39,073 nt of DNA, from contig CAJUSZ010000025.1 of assembly GCA_910589425.1 (NCBI GenBank), positions 1 to 39,073 on the forward strand, given 5' to 3'. Origin of the DNA: an uncultured Muribaculaceae bacterium (lineage in GTDB: Bacteria; Bacteroidota; Bacteroidia; Bacteroidales; Muribaculaceae). Below the pieces are notes generated by a model. The model did no database searches and had not been told where the DNA came from. It was given only the letters and a program-made list of their open reading frames with translations. Every line of letters begins with the position of its first letter. The first letter of the stretch is position 1. This document shows positions 16,317 to 24,839 of the stretch, piece after piece. The position numbers and the translations under genes were made by a program.

Positions 16317-17936
16317 TTATTTTGGGTTTTTGGAATCTCTGTAGCTGGACGCGGCTTTGATGAAAGATATGAAGAGAGGGTTGGGGTGGAGAACGGTCGA
16401 CTGGTATTCGGGATGGTATTGTGTGCCGATGAACCAGCGCTTGCCGGGGATCTCGACCACTTCCACAAGCCCTGTGCCTGGATTGGTGCCGACGCATTGC
16501 ATCCCCGCCTCCTCGAATTTCTGCCGGTAGTCGTCGTTGAACTCGAAGCGGTGGCGGTGTCTTTCGCTGACCCTTGTGGATCCGTAGGCTTCTGCCACGA
16601 GCGATCCTTCGCGCAGATCGCAGTCGTAGGCTCCAAGACGCATTGTCCCTCCGAGATTGGAGATGCTTTTCTGCTCCTCCATCAGGTCGATGACGTTGTG
16701 GGGGGTCTTGGTGTCGATCTCGGTGGAATTGGCCTCGGCCAGACCGAGTACATTGCGCGCGAATTCAATCACCATGCATTGCATCCCGAGACAGATGCCG
16801 AATGTGGGCACGTCGTTTTCACGCGCCCACTTGATGGCGTGGAACTTCCCTTCTATTCCGCGTTGGCCGAATCCCGGGGCGATCACGATGCCGTCGAGTC
16901 CACCGAGTTCGTCGGCTGCGTTTTCCTCGGAGAGCTTTTCTGAATTGATGTAGCTCAGAACCAGCTTGCGGTCGCAGTGGATCGCGGCCTGGCTTAAAGA
17001 CTCGTTGATAGATTTATAGGCGTCCTGAAGCTGCACGTATTTGCCGACGAGCCCTATGCGCACCTCTTTCGTGGCTGTGGAGAGTTTGTGGAGGAAGTCG
17101 TTCCAGGCCGACAGATCCGGCTCTCCCTGAGCCTCGACATCCATCTTGCGCAGCACGATTTCGTCGAGATGCTGCTCGTGCATCATGAGCGGAACCTGAT
17201 ATATGGTGGGGGCGTCGAGACTCTGGATCACGGCGTCGGGCTCTACATTGCAGAACTGGGCCACTTTCCTGCGCATTCCCGCCGGCACATCCTTCTCTGT
17301 GCGGAGAACCAGGATGTCGGGCTGGATTCCTACCTGCTGCAGCAGTTTGACGGAATGCTGGGTCGGTTTGGTCTTCAGTTCCTTCGCCGCTTTCAGATAT
17401 GGGACGTATGTGAGATGGATGCAGAGCGCGTTGCGTCCGAGTTCCCAGCGCAATTGCCTTACTGCCTCAAGATATGGAGTAGACTCGATGTCGCCGACGG
17501 TGCCTCCGATCTCGGTTATGACGAAATCGAATTTTCCGGTGTTGCCGAGTATCTTGACATTGCGCTTGATCTCGTCAGTGATGTGGGGTATGATCTGGAC
17601 TGTCTTGCCGAGATAGTCTCCGCGGCGTTCCTTGTCGATGACCGACTGGTAGATCCGTCCGGTCGTAACATTGTTGGCGCGGGTGGTCTGCGTGTTGGTG
17701 AACCGTTCGTAGTGTCCCAGGTCGAGGTCGGCTTCATGTCCGTCTACCGTTACGTAGCATTCCCCATGCTCATAGGGATTGAGTGTGCCCGGATCGATGT
17801 TGATATACGGGTCGAACTTCTGGATTGTTACGCGATAGCCTCGCGATAGAAGCAGCCGTGCGAGCGAGGAGGATATGATCCCTTTGCCGAGCGACGAGAC
17901 TACTCCGCCTGTTACGAAAATATATTTGGTCTCCAC
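16317..17936 (-). CDS. pyrG: CTP synthase
   Basis: CTP synthase aminates UTP to CTP using glutamine and ATP. The 539-residue protein has the N-terminal synthetase domain (VTGGVVSSLGKGIISSSLA, then QKFDPYINIDPGTLNPYEHG and EIGGTVGDIES) and the C-terminal glutamine amidotransferase domain with nucleophile Cys382 in GICLGMQCM and the terminal His-Glu pair in QYHPEYQS. All catalytic motifs are present. The start codon is GTG at 17936, supported by the family-standard N-terminus METKYIFVTGG. A consensus promoter lies 83-114 bases upstream, and yidC follows after 21 bases. Confidence 0.97.
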   Translation of the reverse strand: METKYIFVTGGVVSSLGKGIISSSLARLLLSRGYRVTIQKFDPYINIDPGTLNPYEHGECYVTVDGHEADLDLGHYERFTNTQTTRANNVTTGRIYQSVIDKERRGDYLGKTVQIIPHITDEIKRNVKILGNTGKFDFVITEIGGTVGDIESTPYLEAVRQLRWELGRNALCIHLTYVPYLKAAKELKTKPTQHSVKLLQQVGIQPDILVLRTEKDVPAGMRRKVAQFCNVEPDAVIQSLDAPTIYQVPLMMHEQHLDEIVLRKMDVEAQGEPDLSAWNDFLHKLSTATKEVRIGLVGKYVQLQDAYKSINESLSQAAIHCDRKLVLSYINSEKLSEENAADELGGLDGIVIAPGFGQRGIEGKFHAIKWARENDVPTFGICLGMQCMVIEFARNVLGLAEANSTEIDTKTPHNVIDLMEEQKSISNLGGTMRLGAYDCDLREGSLVAEAYGSTRVSERHRHRFEFNDDYRQKFEEAGMQCVGTNPGTGLVEVVEIPGKRWFIGTQYHPEYQSTVLHPNPLFISFIKAASSYRDSKNPK

Positions 17937-18018
17937 TTTCTTAAGAGTGCGTTAAAAAATGATGCGGTTAGAGATAGTTCGGAATCATTGCGCGGATAGC
18001 GCGCTTGATTTCAAAATG

Positions 18019-18050
18019 CAAAATTAGTGAAAATTCCGCTACTTGCCAAA
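18019..18050 (-). promoter_or_regulatory. Promoter for pyrG-yidC
   Basis: Minus-strand TAATTTTG (18019-18026) and TTTG (18047-18050), with a 20-base spacer, exactly match the Bacteroidota consensus. The leader before the GTG start would be about 75 bases. Confidence 0.75.
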
Positions 18051-18149
18051 TCGCATTGCGGCGCGCTCACCCGGTGGGCTGGCGGCGGGGATAATGGGTT
18101 GCAGGATGGCCCGTAGCCGGCGCCCGGTGTAGTTTCAGTTGAAGCTTCG

Positions 18150-18180
18150 ATTGATTTCTGAAGATTTTTCCGTACTTTTG
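18150..18180 (+). promoter_or_regulatory. Promoter for rluD-type gene
   Basis: TACTTTTG (18173-18180) matches the TAnnTTTG -7 box; ATTG at 18150-18153, 19 bases upstream, is a weaker -33 element. It is divergent from the pyrG promoter, and the coding start lies 26 bases downstream. Confidence 0.55.
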
Positions 18181-18205
18181 CAGTTGCAAACCATACAGAC
18201 AACCG

Positions 18206-19126
18206 ATGAATCGCCATAACCGACATAAATTCAATTCTCCTGACCGTGTGTCCTCCATCGTGAATGACTCCTCCGAGGCTATGCCTCTGATGGAGTTCCT
18301 GATCCCGCGCTGTCCTGATTCCAGACGATCTGACATAAAAGGTTGGCTGAAGCACGGACAGATCAAACTTGACGGCAACGTTACGTCCCAGTTCGATGCC
18401 GCAGTGGCGCCGGGAACTGTGGTGGAGATCAACCATACGCGCTCGTGGCCGGTGTTCCGCCATCAGAGGATGCAGATTGTATATGAAGATGACGATATAA
18501 TCGTGGTCAACAAGGGCTACGGATTGCTCTCCGTGGGGACCGGAAGCATGAAGAAGGAGGAGACGGCCTACGGCATCCTTAAGGATTACGTGAAAAGTGT
18601 GGATCCGTCGAACAAGATTTTCGTTGTCCACCGTCTTGACCGGGGCACCTCGGGCCTGATGATGTTCGCAAAGTCGCCGGAGGCGCAGATGGCTATGCAG
18701 CATAACTGGAACAATATGGTTCTCGACAGGCGTTATGTAGCGGTGCTTGAGGGAGTGGTCGAGACCGACGGAGGAGTGGTGCGCAGCCGTCTCGGGGAGA
18801 CCTCGCAGTTTGAGGTCTATTCGACATCGGCCGATGAGGGGGATGGAAAACTGGCCGTAACCCGCTATTCGGTGTTGAAAAGGGGGCGTGGATTCACGCT
18901 CGCGGAATTCTCTCTCGACACCGGACGTAAGAACCAGATACGCGTACATGCCGCCCGCGAACTCGGACATCCGATTGTGGGCGACCGTAAATACGGGGCC
19001 AAGTCAAGCCCGATCAACAGAATAGCGCTTCACGCACGCAGTCTGCGCTTTGCCCATCCGGTTACACGTAAGCTGATGGATTTTGAACTTCCGGTGCCTC
19101 AGAAGTTTCTCGCGTTGCTAAGATAA
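18206..19126 (+). CDS. RluA/RluD-family 23S rRNA pseudouridine synthase
   Basis: This 306-residue enzyme isomerises uridine to pseudouridine in RNA. Residues about 25-85 form an S4-like RNA-binding domain (LIPRCPDSRRSDIKGWLKHG, then IKLDGNVT). The catalytic motif is VHRLDRGTSGLMMFAKS with Asp145 as nucleophile, and the C-terminal RLETG-type motif appears as LDTGRKNQIRVHAARELGHP followed by GDRKYGA. The general family is certain; assignment to the RluD positions of helix 69 or another rRNA/tRNA site is not. It heads a plus-strand group with the PAP2-like gene, purE and ispG. Confidence 0.92.
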   Translation: MNRHNRHKFNSPDRVSSIVNDSSEAMPLMEFLIPRCPDSRRSDIKGWLKHGQIKLDGNVTSQFDAAVAPGTVVEINHTRSWPVFRHQRMQIVYEDDDIIVVNKGYGLLSVGTGSMKKEETAYGILKDYVKSVDPSNKIFVVHRLDRGTSGLMMFAKSPEAQMAMQHNWNNMVLDRRYVAVLEGVVETDGGVVRSRLGETSQFEVYSTSADEGDGKLAVTRYSVLKRGRGFTLAEFSLDTGRKNQIRVHAARELGHPIVGDRKYGAKSSPINRIALHARSLRFAHPVTRKLMDFELPVPQKFLALLR

Positions 19127-19168
19127 CCTTGCGCCGCCCGGATGCGGCGCAGCAGATTGAATAAAAGA

Positions 19169-19837
19169 ATGGAAAATTTGAATATACCGCCTATGCCAGG
19201 CAGTGGTGCCGGCAGGAGGGAAACGGATCCGGTGAGCCGGATAGCCAGTCTGCTTTCGTGGATTCTGGTTCCCCTGATGATGCCGGTCTACGCCACGATG
19301 CTGCTGTTCGGCCTCTCGCCTCTCGCCGCGGCTCCGTTCGGCACAAAGACCGTCGTGACGCTGATAATACTGGCGATCAACGTGGCTCTGCCGATGATGC
19401 TCGTCTATCTGCTGAAGCTTTTCGGAATAGTGCGCGATGTGGGGCTGAACGAACGCAAGGAGAGGCTGATTCCATATATAATCACGATGGTGGCTCTCTC
19501 AGGCTCCGCATGGTTTATGGCCTCGAAAGGAGCGCCGCTGTGGATAGTGATGTTCTATGCCGGAGGAGCCGCCGCCGCTTTTGTGAATTTTGTGGTCAAC
19601 TTCCGGTGGAAGATAAGCGCCCATGCTGCCGGAATCGCTGGAGTGGTGGCGATGCTTGTCAGGATGAGGATGGAGTGGCTCCCTTCAGATGGTATATTTG
19701 TCTGGACCATTGTATGGGTGCTTCTTGCCGGGATTCTCGGAAGTGCGCGTGTGTGGCTCGGACGCCACACGGCATGGCAGGTTCTCGCCGGATATGCCGT
19801 CGGTTTCCTCGGCGTTTATCTGCTCACCATGCTATGA
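19169..19837 (+). CDS. PAP2-like integral membrane protein
   Basis: This 222-residue protein has about six hydrophobic helices. Motifs near the C-terminus resemble those of type 2 phosphatidic acid phosphatases: KISAHAAGIAG for the SGH motif and GSARVWLGRHTAWQVLAGYAVG for the SRxxxxxH motif. The first PAP2 motif (KxxxxxxRP) is not evident; the nearest candidate is NERKERLIPY at about residue 97, which fits only loosely. It may be a divergent lipid phosphatase for undecaprenyl pyrophosphate or phospholipid intermediates, or a non-catalytic relative. The frame begins at 19142, but MENLNIPP at 19169 is a plausible start. It lies 42 bases after the pseudouridine synthase gene. Confidence 0.72.
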   Translation: MENLNIPPMPGSGAGRRETDPVSRIASLLSWILVPLMMPVYATMLLFGLSPLAAAPFGTKTVVTLIILAINVALPMMLVYLLKLFGIVRDVGLNERKERLIPYIITMVALSGSAWFMASKGAPLWIVMFYAGGAAAAFVNFVVNFRWKISAHAAGIAGVVAMLVRMRMEWLPSDGIFVWTIVWVLLAGILGSARVWLGRHTAWQVLAGYAVGFLGVYLLTML

Positions 19838-19898
19838 CCCATTGAGGCGACTGATCAAGATAATTCTGTAAAAAAAATAACAATCATATATCCGCCAC

Positions 19899-20402
19899 AT
19901 GAAACCAATAGTAAGCATCATCATGGGCAGCACCTCGGATCTTCCGGTGATGGAGAAAGCTGCCGATTTTTTTGAGTCAACGGAAATCCCGTTCGAGGTT
20001 CTTGCCCTATCCGCCCATCGCACACCGCATGAAGTGGAGCAGTTCGCCTCCACGGCCAAGGAGCGCGGGATCAAAGTGATCATAGCTGCGGCGGGGATGG
20101 CCGCTCATCTCGGAGGAGTGATAGCCTCCCTGACCACATTGCCCGTGATCGGTGTCCCTATCAGATCTTCTTTCGACGGACTCGACTCGTTGCTGGCGAT
20201 CGTCCAGATGCCTCCGGGTATACCGGTGGCGACGGTCGGTGTGAACGGAGCGCTCAACGCGGCCATTCTCGCAGCAGAGATACTTGCGCTCGGCGACAGC
20301 GACATAGACCGCCGGGTGGCTGAATACAAGGCTTCACTCACCGACAAGATTGTGAAGGCGAATGCGGAACTCGACAAGCTTTCCTATAAATTCAAGTGCT
20401 GA
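19899..20402 (+). CDS. purE: N5-carboxyaminoimidazole ribonucleotide mutase
   Basis: PurE (class I) converts N5-CAIR to CAIR in de novo purine synthesis. The 167-residue protein shows IIMGSTSDLPVMEKAADF, the catalytic-histidine motif ALSAHRTPHEVEQF, IIAAAGMAAHLGGVIAS and GVPI, with normal length. It ends 6 bases before ispG, so the two are probably co-transcribed. No purK lies next to it. No clear purine riboswitch is visible in the 61-base upstream gap. Confidence 0.96.
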   Translation: MKPIVSIIMGSTSDLPVMEKAADFFESTEIPFEVLALSAHRTPHEVEQFASTAKERGIKVIIAAAGMAAHLGGVIASLTTLPVIGVPIRSSFDGLDSLLAIVQMPPGIPVATVGVNGALNAAILAAEILALGDSDIDRRVAEYKASLTDKIVKANAELDKLSYKFKC

Positions 20403-20408
20403 AAGCGC

Positions 20409-22052
20409 ATGAGCAGATATAATCTCAGGCGACGTCCCACGAGGGAAGTCTCTGTAGGGGGAGTCGGGATCGGAGGTGGAAATCCTGTCCGCCTCCAGTC
20501 AATGACCAACACCGACACGCTCGACACGCGGGCGAGTGCCGGTCAGGCCGTGCGCATAGCGGAGGCGGGGGGTGAGCTTGTGCGTCTTACCACACAGGGG
20601 AAAAAACAGGCCGCCGCGCTGGAGGAGGTGCGTGCCATTCTCGATGCGCACGGTTGCCGTCTGCCGCTTGTGGCCGATGTGCATTTCAATCCGGATGCAG
20701 CGCTTGTGGCCGCGTCAGTCTGCGAGAAAGTGCGCATAAACCCGGGTAATTTTGTAGATGCCGCCCGCACTTTCCAGAAGCTTGAGTTCACCGATGAGGA
20801 ATACGCCGCCGAGATCAGCCGCATCCGCGAGGCTCTTATGCCATTGCTGTCTGTCTGCCGTAGCCATTCCACAGCGCTTCGTCTCGGTGTGAACCACGGT
20901 TCGTTGTCAGACAGGATAATGAGCCGCTATGGAGACACTCCGGCCGGAATGGTTGAGTCTGTGGTGGAGTTTCTGCGGATATGCAGAAAAGAGGATTTCA
21001 ATGATATAGTCATCTCCATCAAGGCGTCCAACACTCAGGTGATGGTGGAGACCGTGAGGCTGCTTGTAGAGGTGATGGAGAAGGAGGGGATGGACTATCC
21101 GGTGCATCTCGGCGTTACTGAGGCCGGCGACGGAGAAGACGGCCGCATCAAAAGCGCGGTCGGCATAGCCACGCTTCTTAACGAGGGGATAGGAGACACC
21201 ATACGGGTGTCGCTTTCCGAAGCCCCGGAGGCAGAGATTCCCGTGGCGCGTATGCTCCGGGACTATATATGCGGACGGGAAGGACACGAGCCGATCGAGG
21301 AGCCGGCCGTGGCGGTGGATATGGACTCCCGTGGCCGTTCGGTAGCGATGCCGGTGGACGCTGACGTGAATGGGCCGTTGCTCGCAGGGTTCGACTTCTC
21401 TATGGAGGGGCAGGCGTGGCACCGGGCCGATGCCTCCGCCCGACCGGAAGTCTATGGCGATACGCTCCCGGTGGTGCTGACTTCGTCGCATCTGAATCCT
21501 CCGGGAGAAGTGATGAGCTGGATCGACCGCTTCCAGCTTTCCGGTGCGGAAAATCCTGTTGTGGTCAGTCTCTCTTACACTGATACGGATCCGGAGATTG
21601 TGGCCGTAAAGGCCGCCGCCGACTTTGGCCCGTTGCTTCTTAATGGATATTGTTCAGCGATAGAGATAAAGTCTCCGCTGCCATCCGAAGCAGAGGAGCG
21701 GATTGGCCTGGCTATATTTCAGGCTTCTCGTCTGAGATTCTCCAAGCCCGAATATATCGCGTGTCCGGGATGCGGGCGCACGTTGTTCGATCTTCAGGCG
21801 ACACTTCAGGAGGTGAAGCAGGCCACATCCCACCTGAAAGGGTTGAAAATCGGGGTGATGGGCTGCATAGTCAATGGTCCCGGGGAGATGGCCGATGCGG
21901 ATTACGGCTATGTGGGTGCTGGACGCGGCAGAGTGAGCATCTATCGCGGCAAGGAGCTTATACATAAGAATATACTCCGGGAGGAAGCTCTCGGTGCGAT
22001 GATCTCGCTGATAAAGGCCGACGGGCGCTGGCATGACCCCGTGGAGGAATGA
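20409..22052 (+). CDS. ispG: (E)-4-hydroxy-3-methylbut-2-enyl-diphosphate synthase, extended Bacteroidota form
   Basis: IspG (GcpE) reductively converts MEcPP to HMBPP in the MEP isoprenoid pathway with a [4Fe-4S] cluster. The cluster ligands are Cys452 and Cys455 (ACPGCGRTLFDLQ) and Cys486 in GVMGCIVNGPGE, with Glu493 of the same motif. The N-terminal TIM barrel starts RRPTREVSVGGVGIGGGNPV and contains LVADVHFNPDAAL and INPGNF. A central insertion of about 170 residues between barrel and Fe-S domain marks the three-domain type of plants and Bacteroidota. From memory, relatives in the phylum are somewhat longer (around 600 residues), so the insertion seems short here. It is coupled to purE. 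Confidence 0.95.
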   Translation: MSRYNLRRRPTREVSVGGVGIGGGNPVRLQSMTNTDTLDTRASAGQAVRIAEAGGELVRLTTQGKKQAAALEEVRAILDAHGCRLPLVADVHFNPDAALVAASVCEKVRINPGNFVDAARTFQKLEFTDEEYAAEISRIREALMPLLSVCRSHSTALRLGVNHGSLSDRIMSRYGDTPAGMVESVVEFLRICRKEDFNDIVISIKASNTQVMVETVRLLVEVMEKEGMDYPVHLGVTEAGDGEDGRIKSAVGIATLLNEGIGDTIRVSLSEAPEAEIPVARMLRDYICGREGHEPIEEPAVAVDMDSRGRSVAMPVDADVNGPLLAGFDFSMEGQAWHRADASARPEVYGDTLPVVLTSSHLNPPGEVMSWIDRFQLSGAENPVVVSLSYTDTDPEIVAVKAAADFGPLLLNGYCSAIEIKSPLPSEAEERIGLAIFQASRLRFSKPEYIACPGCGRTLFDLQATLQEVKQATSHLKGLKIGVMGCIVNGPGEMADADYGYVGAGRGRVSIYRGKELIHKNILREEALGAMISLIKADGRWHDPVEE

Positions 22053-22058
22053 CGCGCC

Positions 22059-22089
22059 ATTGCCGTCTCGTAGAAAATATATAACTTTG
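22059..22089 (+). promoter_or_regulatory. Promoter for M48 protease gene
   Basis: TAACTTTG (22082-22089) is an exact -7 box, and ATTG (22059-22062) lies 19 bases upstream as an imperfect -33. It starts just after the ispG stop and gives a short leader of about 28 bases. Confidence 0.6.
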
Positions 22090-22123
22090 CATCCGCAAAA
22101 AAAATCAAACAGTGCAATACGCT

Positions 22124-22924
22124 ATGATTAGACAAATTTCCATGAAACTGTTGATGGTCGTTATGCTTGTTGCTTTTTCCAGCCCGGCATACGCCCAGTT
22201 CAACATCAAAAAAGCTATCGGAGGTGCGGCAAAAGCCGCCAAGGCAGTTACTCTGACCGATGAGCAGATGGCTGCGTATGTCAAGGAATCGGTCGACTGG
22301 ATGGATACCCACAATCCGGTTCTTCCAGACAATGACCCTTACACACAGCGGTTGAAGAAACTTACGGCCGGCATCACAGAAGCGGATGGAATTCCATTGA
22401 ATTTCAAAGTCTACAATGTGATCGACGTCAATGCATTCGCTTGTCCGGACGGAAGTGTGCGCGTTTTCGCCGCCCTGATGGATCTTATGAATGACGACGA
22501 GCTTCTCGGCGTGATCGGTCATGAGATCGGCCATGTACTGAAACATCATTCCAAAAAAGCGTTCCGCACGCAGCTGCTGACCGGAGCGCTCAGAGACGGA
22601 CTCTCGTCCGCCGGTGGAACGGTTGCGGCATTGTCCGATTCCCAGCTCGGCACTCTCGGCGAATCGCTCGTGAATGCGAAATTCTCCCAGAAGCAGGAAA
22701 AGGAAGCTGATGACTGCGGCTATGATTTCCTCGTCAAGAACGGCAAGAATCCCTGGGGGATAGTGATGTCTTTCGAGAAGCTACAGTCTCTTGAGGGCAA
22801 CAGCGGCACCAAGGCCAGCGCTATAAGCAAAATGTTCTCTTCGCATCCCGAGACCAAATCGCGCATAGAGAATCTCTCCAAGCGTTGCCAGAAAGACGGC
22901 TATGTCCGCCCCGAGACAAAATAA
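22124..22924 (+). CDS. Exported M48-family metallopeptidase
   Basis: This protein of about 266 residues has an N-terminal signal peptide (MKLLMVVMLVAFSSPAYA, cleaved before QF) and the M48 zinc-protease motif VIGHEIGHVLKHHS, with the third ligand glutamate in EKEADDCGYDFL. It resembles the small periplasmic or outer-membrane M48 proteases of the LoiP/YcaL group, involved in envelope protein quality control. There is no lipobox cysteine at the cleavage site, so it is probably soluble in the periplasm. The ATG at 22124 is preferred to an in-frame GTG at 22112. A strong terminator follows. Confidence 0.9.
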   Translation: MIRQISMKLLMVVMLVAFSSPAYAQFNIKKAIGGAAKAAKAVTLTDEQMAAYVKESVDWMDTHNPVLPDNDPYTQRLKKLTAGITEADGIPLNFKVYNVIDVNAFACPDGSVRVFAALMDLMNDDELLGVIGHEIGHVLKHHSKKAFRTQLLTGALRDGLSSAGGTVAALSDSQLGTLGESLVNAKFSQKQEKEADDCGYDFLVKNGKNPWGIVMSFEKLQSLEGNSGTKASAISKMFSSHPETKSRIENLSKRCQKDGYVRPETK

Positions 22925-22960
22925 TAAGAAACGCTGACTTACAGCGATAATTTACAATTT

Positions 22961-23000
22961 ATACGGACCGGGTCCTGCCTCAGGATCCGGTCTGTATTTT
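22961..23000 (+). terminator. Terminator after M48 gene, possibly bidirectional
   Basis: A 17-bp stem (22961-22977 with 22981-22997, two G-U pairs) has a 3-base loop and TTTT at its plus-strand end. It separates the core M48 gene from the convergent AT-rich gene ending at 23017 and could serve both. Confidence 0.85.
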
Positions 23001-23016
23001 CACCAATGAAGTGTAA

Positions 23017-24246
23017 TTATTGTCTTTGATTTTTATTTTCTGTGGTTACAACTCCATTATCGGGATTTTTTATTGCACTGGAATCTGACGGACTTTCTTT
23101 GTGGAGTATTATTTCTTTCTGATTTTTAGTATCCATCAGATGCTTGCTTATCCGGTCATAAACAGTCGATATATCTTCTTTGCTCATAGTTTTTTCGGAG
23201 CAGCCTTGCCAGATGCTTATACTACCCAATATAATCGTGATGCCTAAACTAAGCCATCCCAGACGGGAACTCAGTTTATTTGAATCGTTGATTTTAGTAG
23301 CCAATCCATTATTATCGGAAGCGATGTTCCTTATTTCTCCAGCAAGTACTTTTATCTCTGACTGTAAATCTGAATGTCTGTGAATATTACTCAGATAGAA
23401 AGCTGATTGAACTTTGGCGTTGATTCTGTCAAGACTTTCTTTGGTATTATATATATTATGAGCCAGTTCATGTAACTCTTCATTAGGAATTGATGTGCAT
23501 GAACCTTTTTTTGAGGATGCGGACTTCGCAATTGGTTGCAGGGTGCAGGATCTGTTCCATTTTGAATTTAGCAGTGAAGAATAGAACGTGAATTGACCTA
23601 ATAGATCCTGGCATCTGCCTAAAAAAGCTGCTAAGGAAATTCTATATTCAACAGCGTCCTGTTCATTATCAGGTCTGTAATCAAAATTAAGTTCTTTTGA
23701 TTCGTCCAACAGAAATTCTGCCTCGACAGAGACCATATCGGATATTTGGTGAAGATAGAATGTAATAGCCTCGCCATCATACTTCTTCAGATTACATTTC
23801 TGTCGGTCATAGGAATAGAACCCCTTTTTCAACCCTCCTGATTTGGTATGATAAAGGTGGGTATGAAAATGACCTTTTATTTGTGAATATATTTTATTGC
23901 GTAGAGGCTCATTGAATTTTGCCTCGTCAAAAACAGGTAAAGAATAACTGAAACAAATCAAGCCATTTCTACTGTATTCCACCGAACGCAATTCCACATC
24001 ATATTCATAATTGTCGGAAGGTCTGGTTTGGGATGTCTCTTTGATGTGAAGCTTTATAATTACAGTAGCTGCACCGTTGTTGTGTGGAATGGATACGCTT
24101 GACCTTACCTCATACGACCACATTCCATCTGTACTTTCGTATCTATCGGAAATAGAGCCTTCGATGGATTGAGGATCATTGTGTGTGATACATGGTATCC
24201 AATACACACAATATCCCGTTTTGGCATCGGAGGAAGTCTTTGCCAC
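23017..24246 (-). CDS. Hypothetical protein with C-terminal membrane anchor, AT-rich island
   Basis: I do not recognise this 409-residue protein. The first 250 residues look globular, mixed alpha/beta, with a histidine-rich patch GHFHTHLYH at residues 125-133 and many aromatic residues. Residues about 255-328 are polar and helical, possibly coiled coil (IYNTKESLDRINAKVQSAFY, then LAGEIRNIASDNNG). One transmembrane helix (about 329-349, LGWLSLGITIILGSISIWQG) is followed by a 60-residue charged tail. No signal peptide is seen, so the N-terminal domain should be cytoplasmic. Translation starts at GTG (24246), 7 bases after the stop of the small upstream gene. Codons are clearly richer in A/T than neighbouring genes, suggesting horizontal acquisition. 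Confidence 0.75.
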   Translation of the reverse strand: MAKTSSDAKTGYCVYWIPCITHNDPQSIEGSISDRYESTDGMWSYEVRSSVSIPHNNGAATVIIKLHIKETSQTRPSDNYEYDVELRSVEYSRNGLICFSYSLPVFDEAKFNEPLRNKIYSQIKGHFHTHLYHTKSGGLKKGFYSYDRQKCNLKKYDGEAITFYLHQISDMVSVEAEFLLDESKELNFDYRPDNEQDAVEYRISLAAFLGRCQDLLGQFTFYSSLLNSKWNRSCTLQPIAKSASSKKGSCTSIPNEELHELAHNIYNTKESLDRINAKVQSAFYLSNIHRHSDLQSEIKVLAGEIRNIASDNNGLATKINDSNKLSSRLGWLSLGITIILGSISIWQGCSEKTMSKEDISTVYDRISKHLMDTKNQKEIILHKESPSDSSAIKNPDNGVVTTENKNQRQ

Positions 24247-24253
24247 TGTATGA

Positions 24254-24487
24254 TCAGTCTACAATATTAAAAATCTTTGCTTTCTCAGCAGCGAGTTCTG
24301 TAGCCTCCCATTCGATTGCCGAGCTGTTTGTATTGGAGGATTTCCCTGACGGAGACGGCAATCTTTCTGAGATAAGGCCGAGCATGACGAAAGAGTCGTA
24401 GAAATCACCTATCAGGCTTTTGATTTCTCTGATAGTTCCGCAATTTTTTTTTATGACAAATCCTATTGCCTGTCTTCGCGTACACAT
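24254..24487 (-). CDS. Small hypothetical protein, first gene of AT-rich pair
   Basis: This 77-residue protein has no family I recognise. It starts at ATG 24487 with a Cys/Arg-rich N-terminus (MCTRRQAIGFVIKK), then a predicted amphipathic helix (IREIKSLIGDFYDSFVMLGLI), a Ser/Asn linker and an acidic helical end (AIEWEATELAAEKAKIFNIVD). It is soluble and lies 7 bases before the 409-residue membrane-anchored gene, so the two are very likely co-translated. A consensus promoter at 24571-24602 drives the pair. Small size, tight coupling and AT-rich composition fit an accessory two-component cassette, but no toxin, antitoxin or defence motif is visible. Confidence 0.6.
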   Translation of the reverse strand: MCTRRQAIGFVIKKNCGTIREIKSLIGDFYDSFVMLGLISERLPSPSGKSSNTNSSAIEWEATELAAEKAKIFNIVD

Positions 24488-24538
24488 AATTAATTCTTTT
24501 GTAAATACTAACGTTTTAATCTATAGAATGTTGTGTTG

Positions 24539-24569
24539 ACAAATTATAAGATATGCCTTTATAATTCGT
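24539..24569. promoter_or_regulatory. Inverted repeat at predicted start of the AT-rich operon
   Basis: The arms 24539-24549 and 24559-24569 pair over 11 positions (one G-U) around a 9-base spacer; the core is AATTATAA/TTATAATT. It sits just downstream of the -7 box, over the predicted start site. It could be an operator or a 5'-end hairpin in the mRNA. Confidence 0.5.
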
Positions 24570-24570
24570 A

Positions 24571-24602
24571 CAAAAATACAACAAAATATTGATTTGGACA
24601 AA
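24571..24602 (-). promoter_or_regulatory. Promoter for AT-rich two-gene operon
   Basis: Minus-strand TATTTTTG (24571-24578) and TTTG (24599-24602), with a 20-base spacer, are both exact consensus. The rest of the gap to the GNAT gene (24603-24839) is a GTG/GAT-rich low-complexity stretch with no convincing gene. Confidence 0.7.
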
Positions 24603-24839
24603 CTTGGAGGTGTGTTTAATACTTGGCTTTATGATGATGCCGGTGATGATTCCGGTGCTGGTGTTGTGGTGTTTCTTTGGCATGGTGGTGATGTGTGAGA
24701 GCCGGGAATGTTGTCTGCTGTTGGCGAGCAGGACTGCGGTGGAGGGCATGGATCAACCATTTTATTATATTGTCGCGTCTCCAATGTATTATAGGGTGGC
24801 AATAATATGATATACAAGACGTTTACAAAGATGATGGAT

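Noticed and set aside
17088..17849. Plus-strand open frame of about 253 codons
   Set aside because: Antisense to pyrG, whose motifs are intact.
18011..18970. Long minus-strand open frame of about 319 codons
   Set aside because: It lies antisense to the clear pseudouridine synthase gene and the pyrG promoter, and has no family-like sequence.
24589..24810. Plus-strand hydrophobic 73-codon frame
   Set aside because: Arises from GTG/ATG-rich low-complexity DNA, overlaps the promoter of the minus-strand operon, and has no visible promoter of its own.
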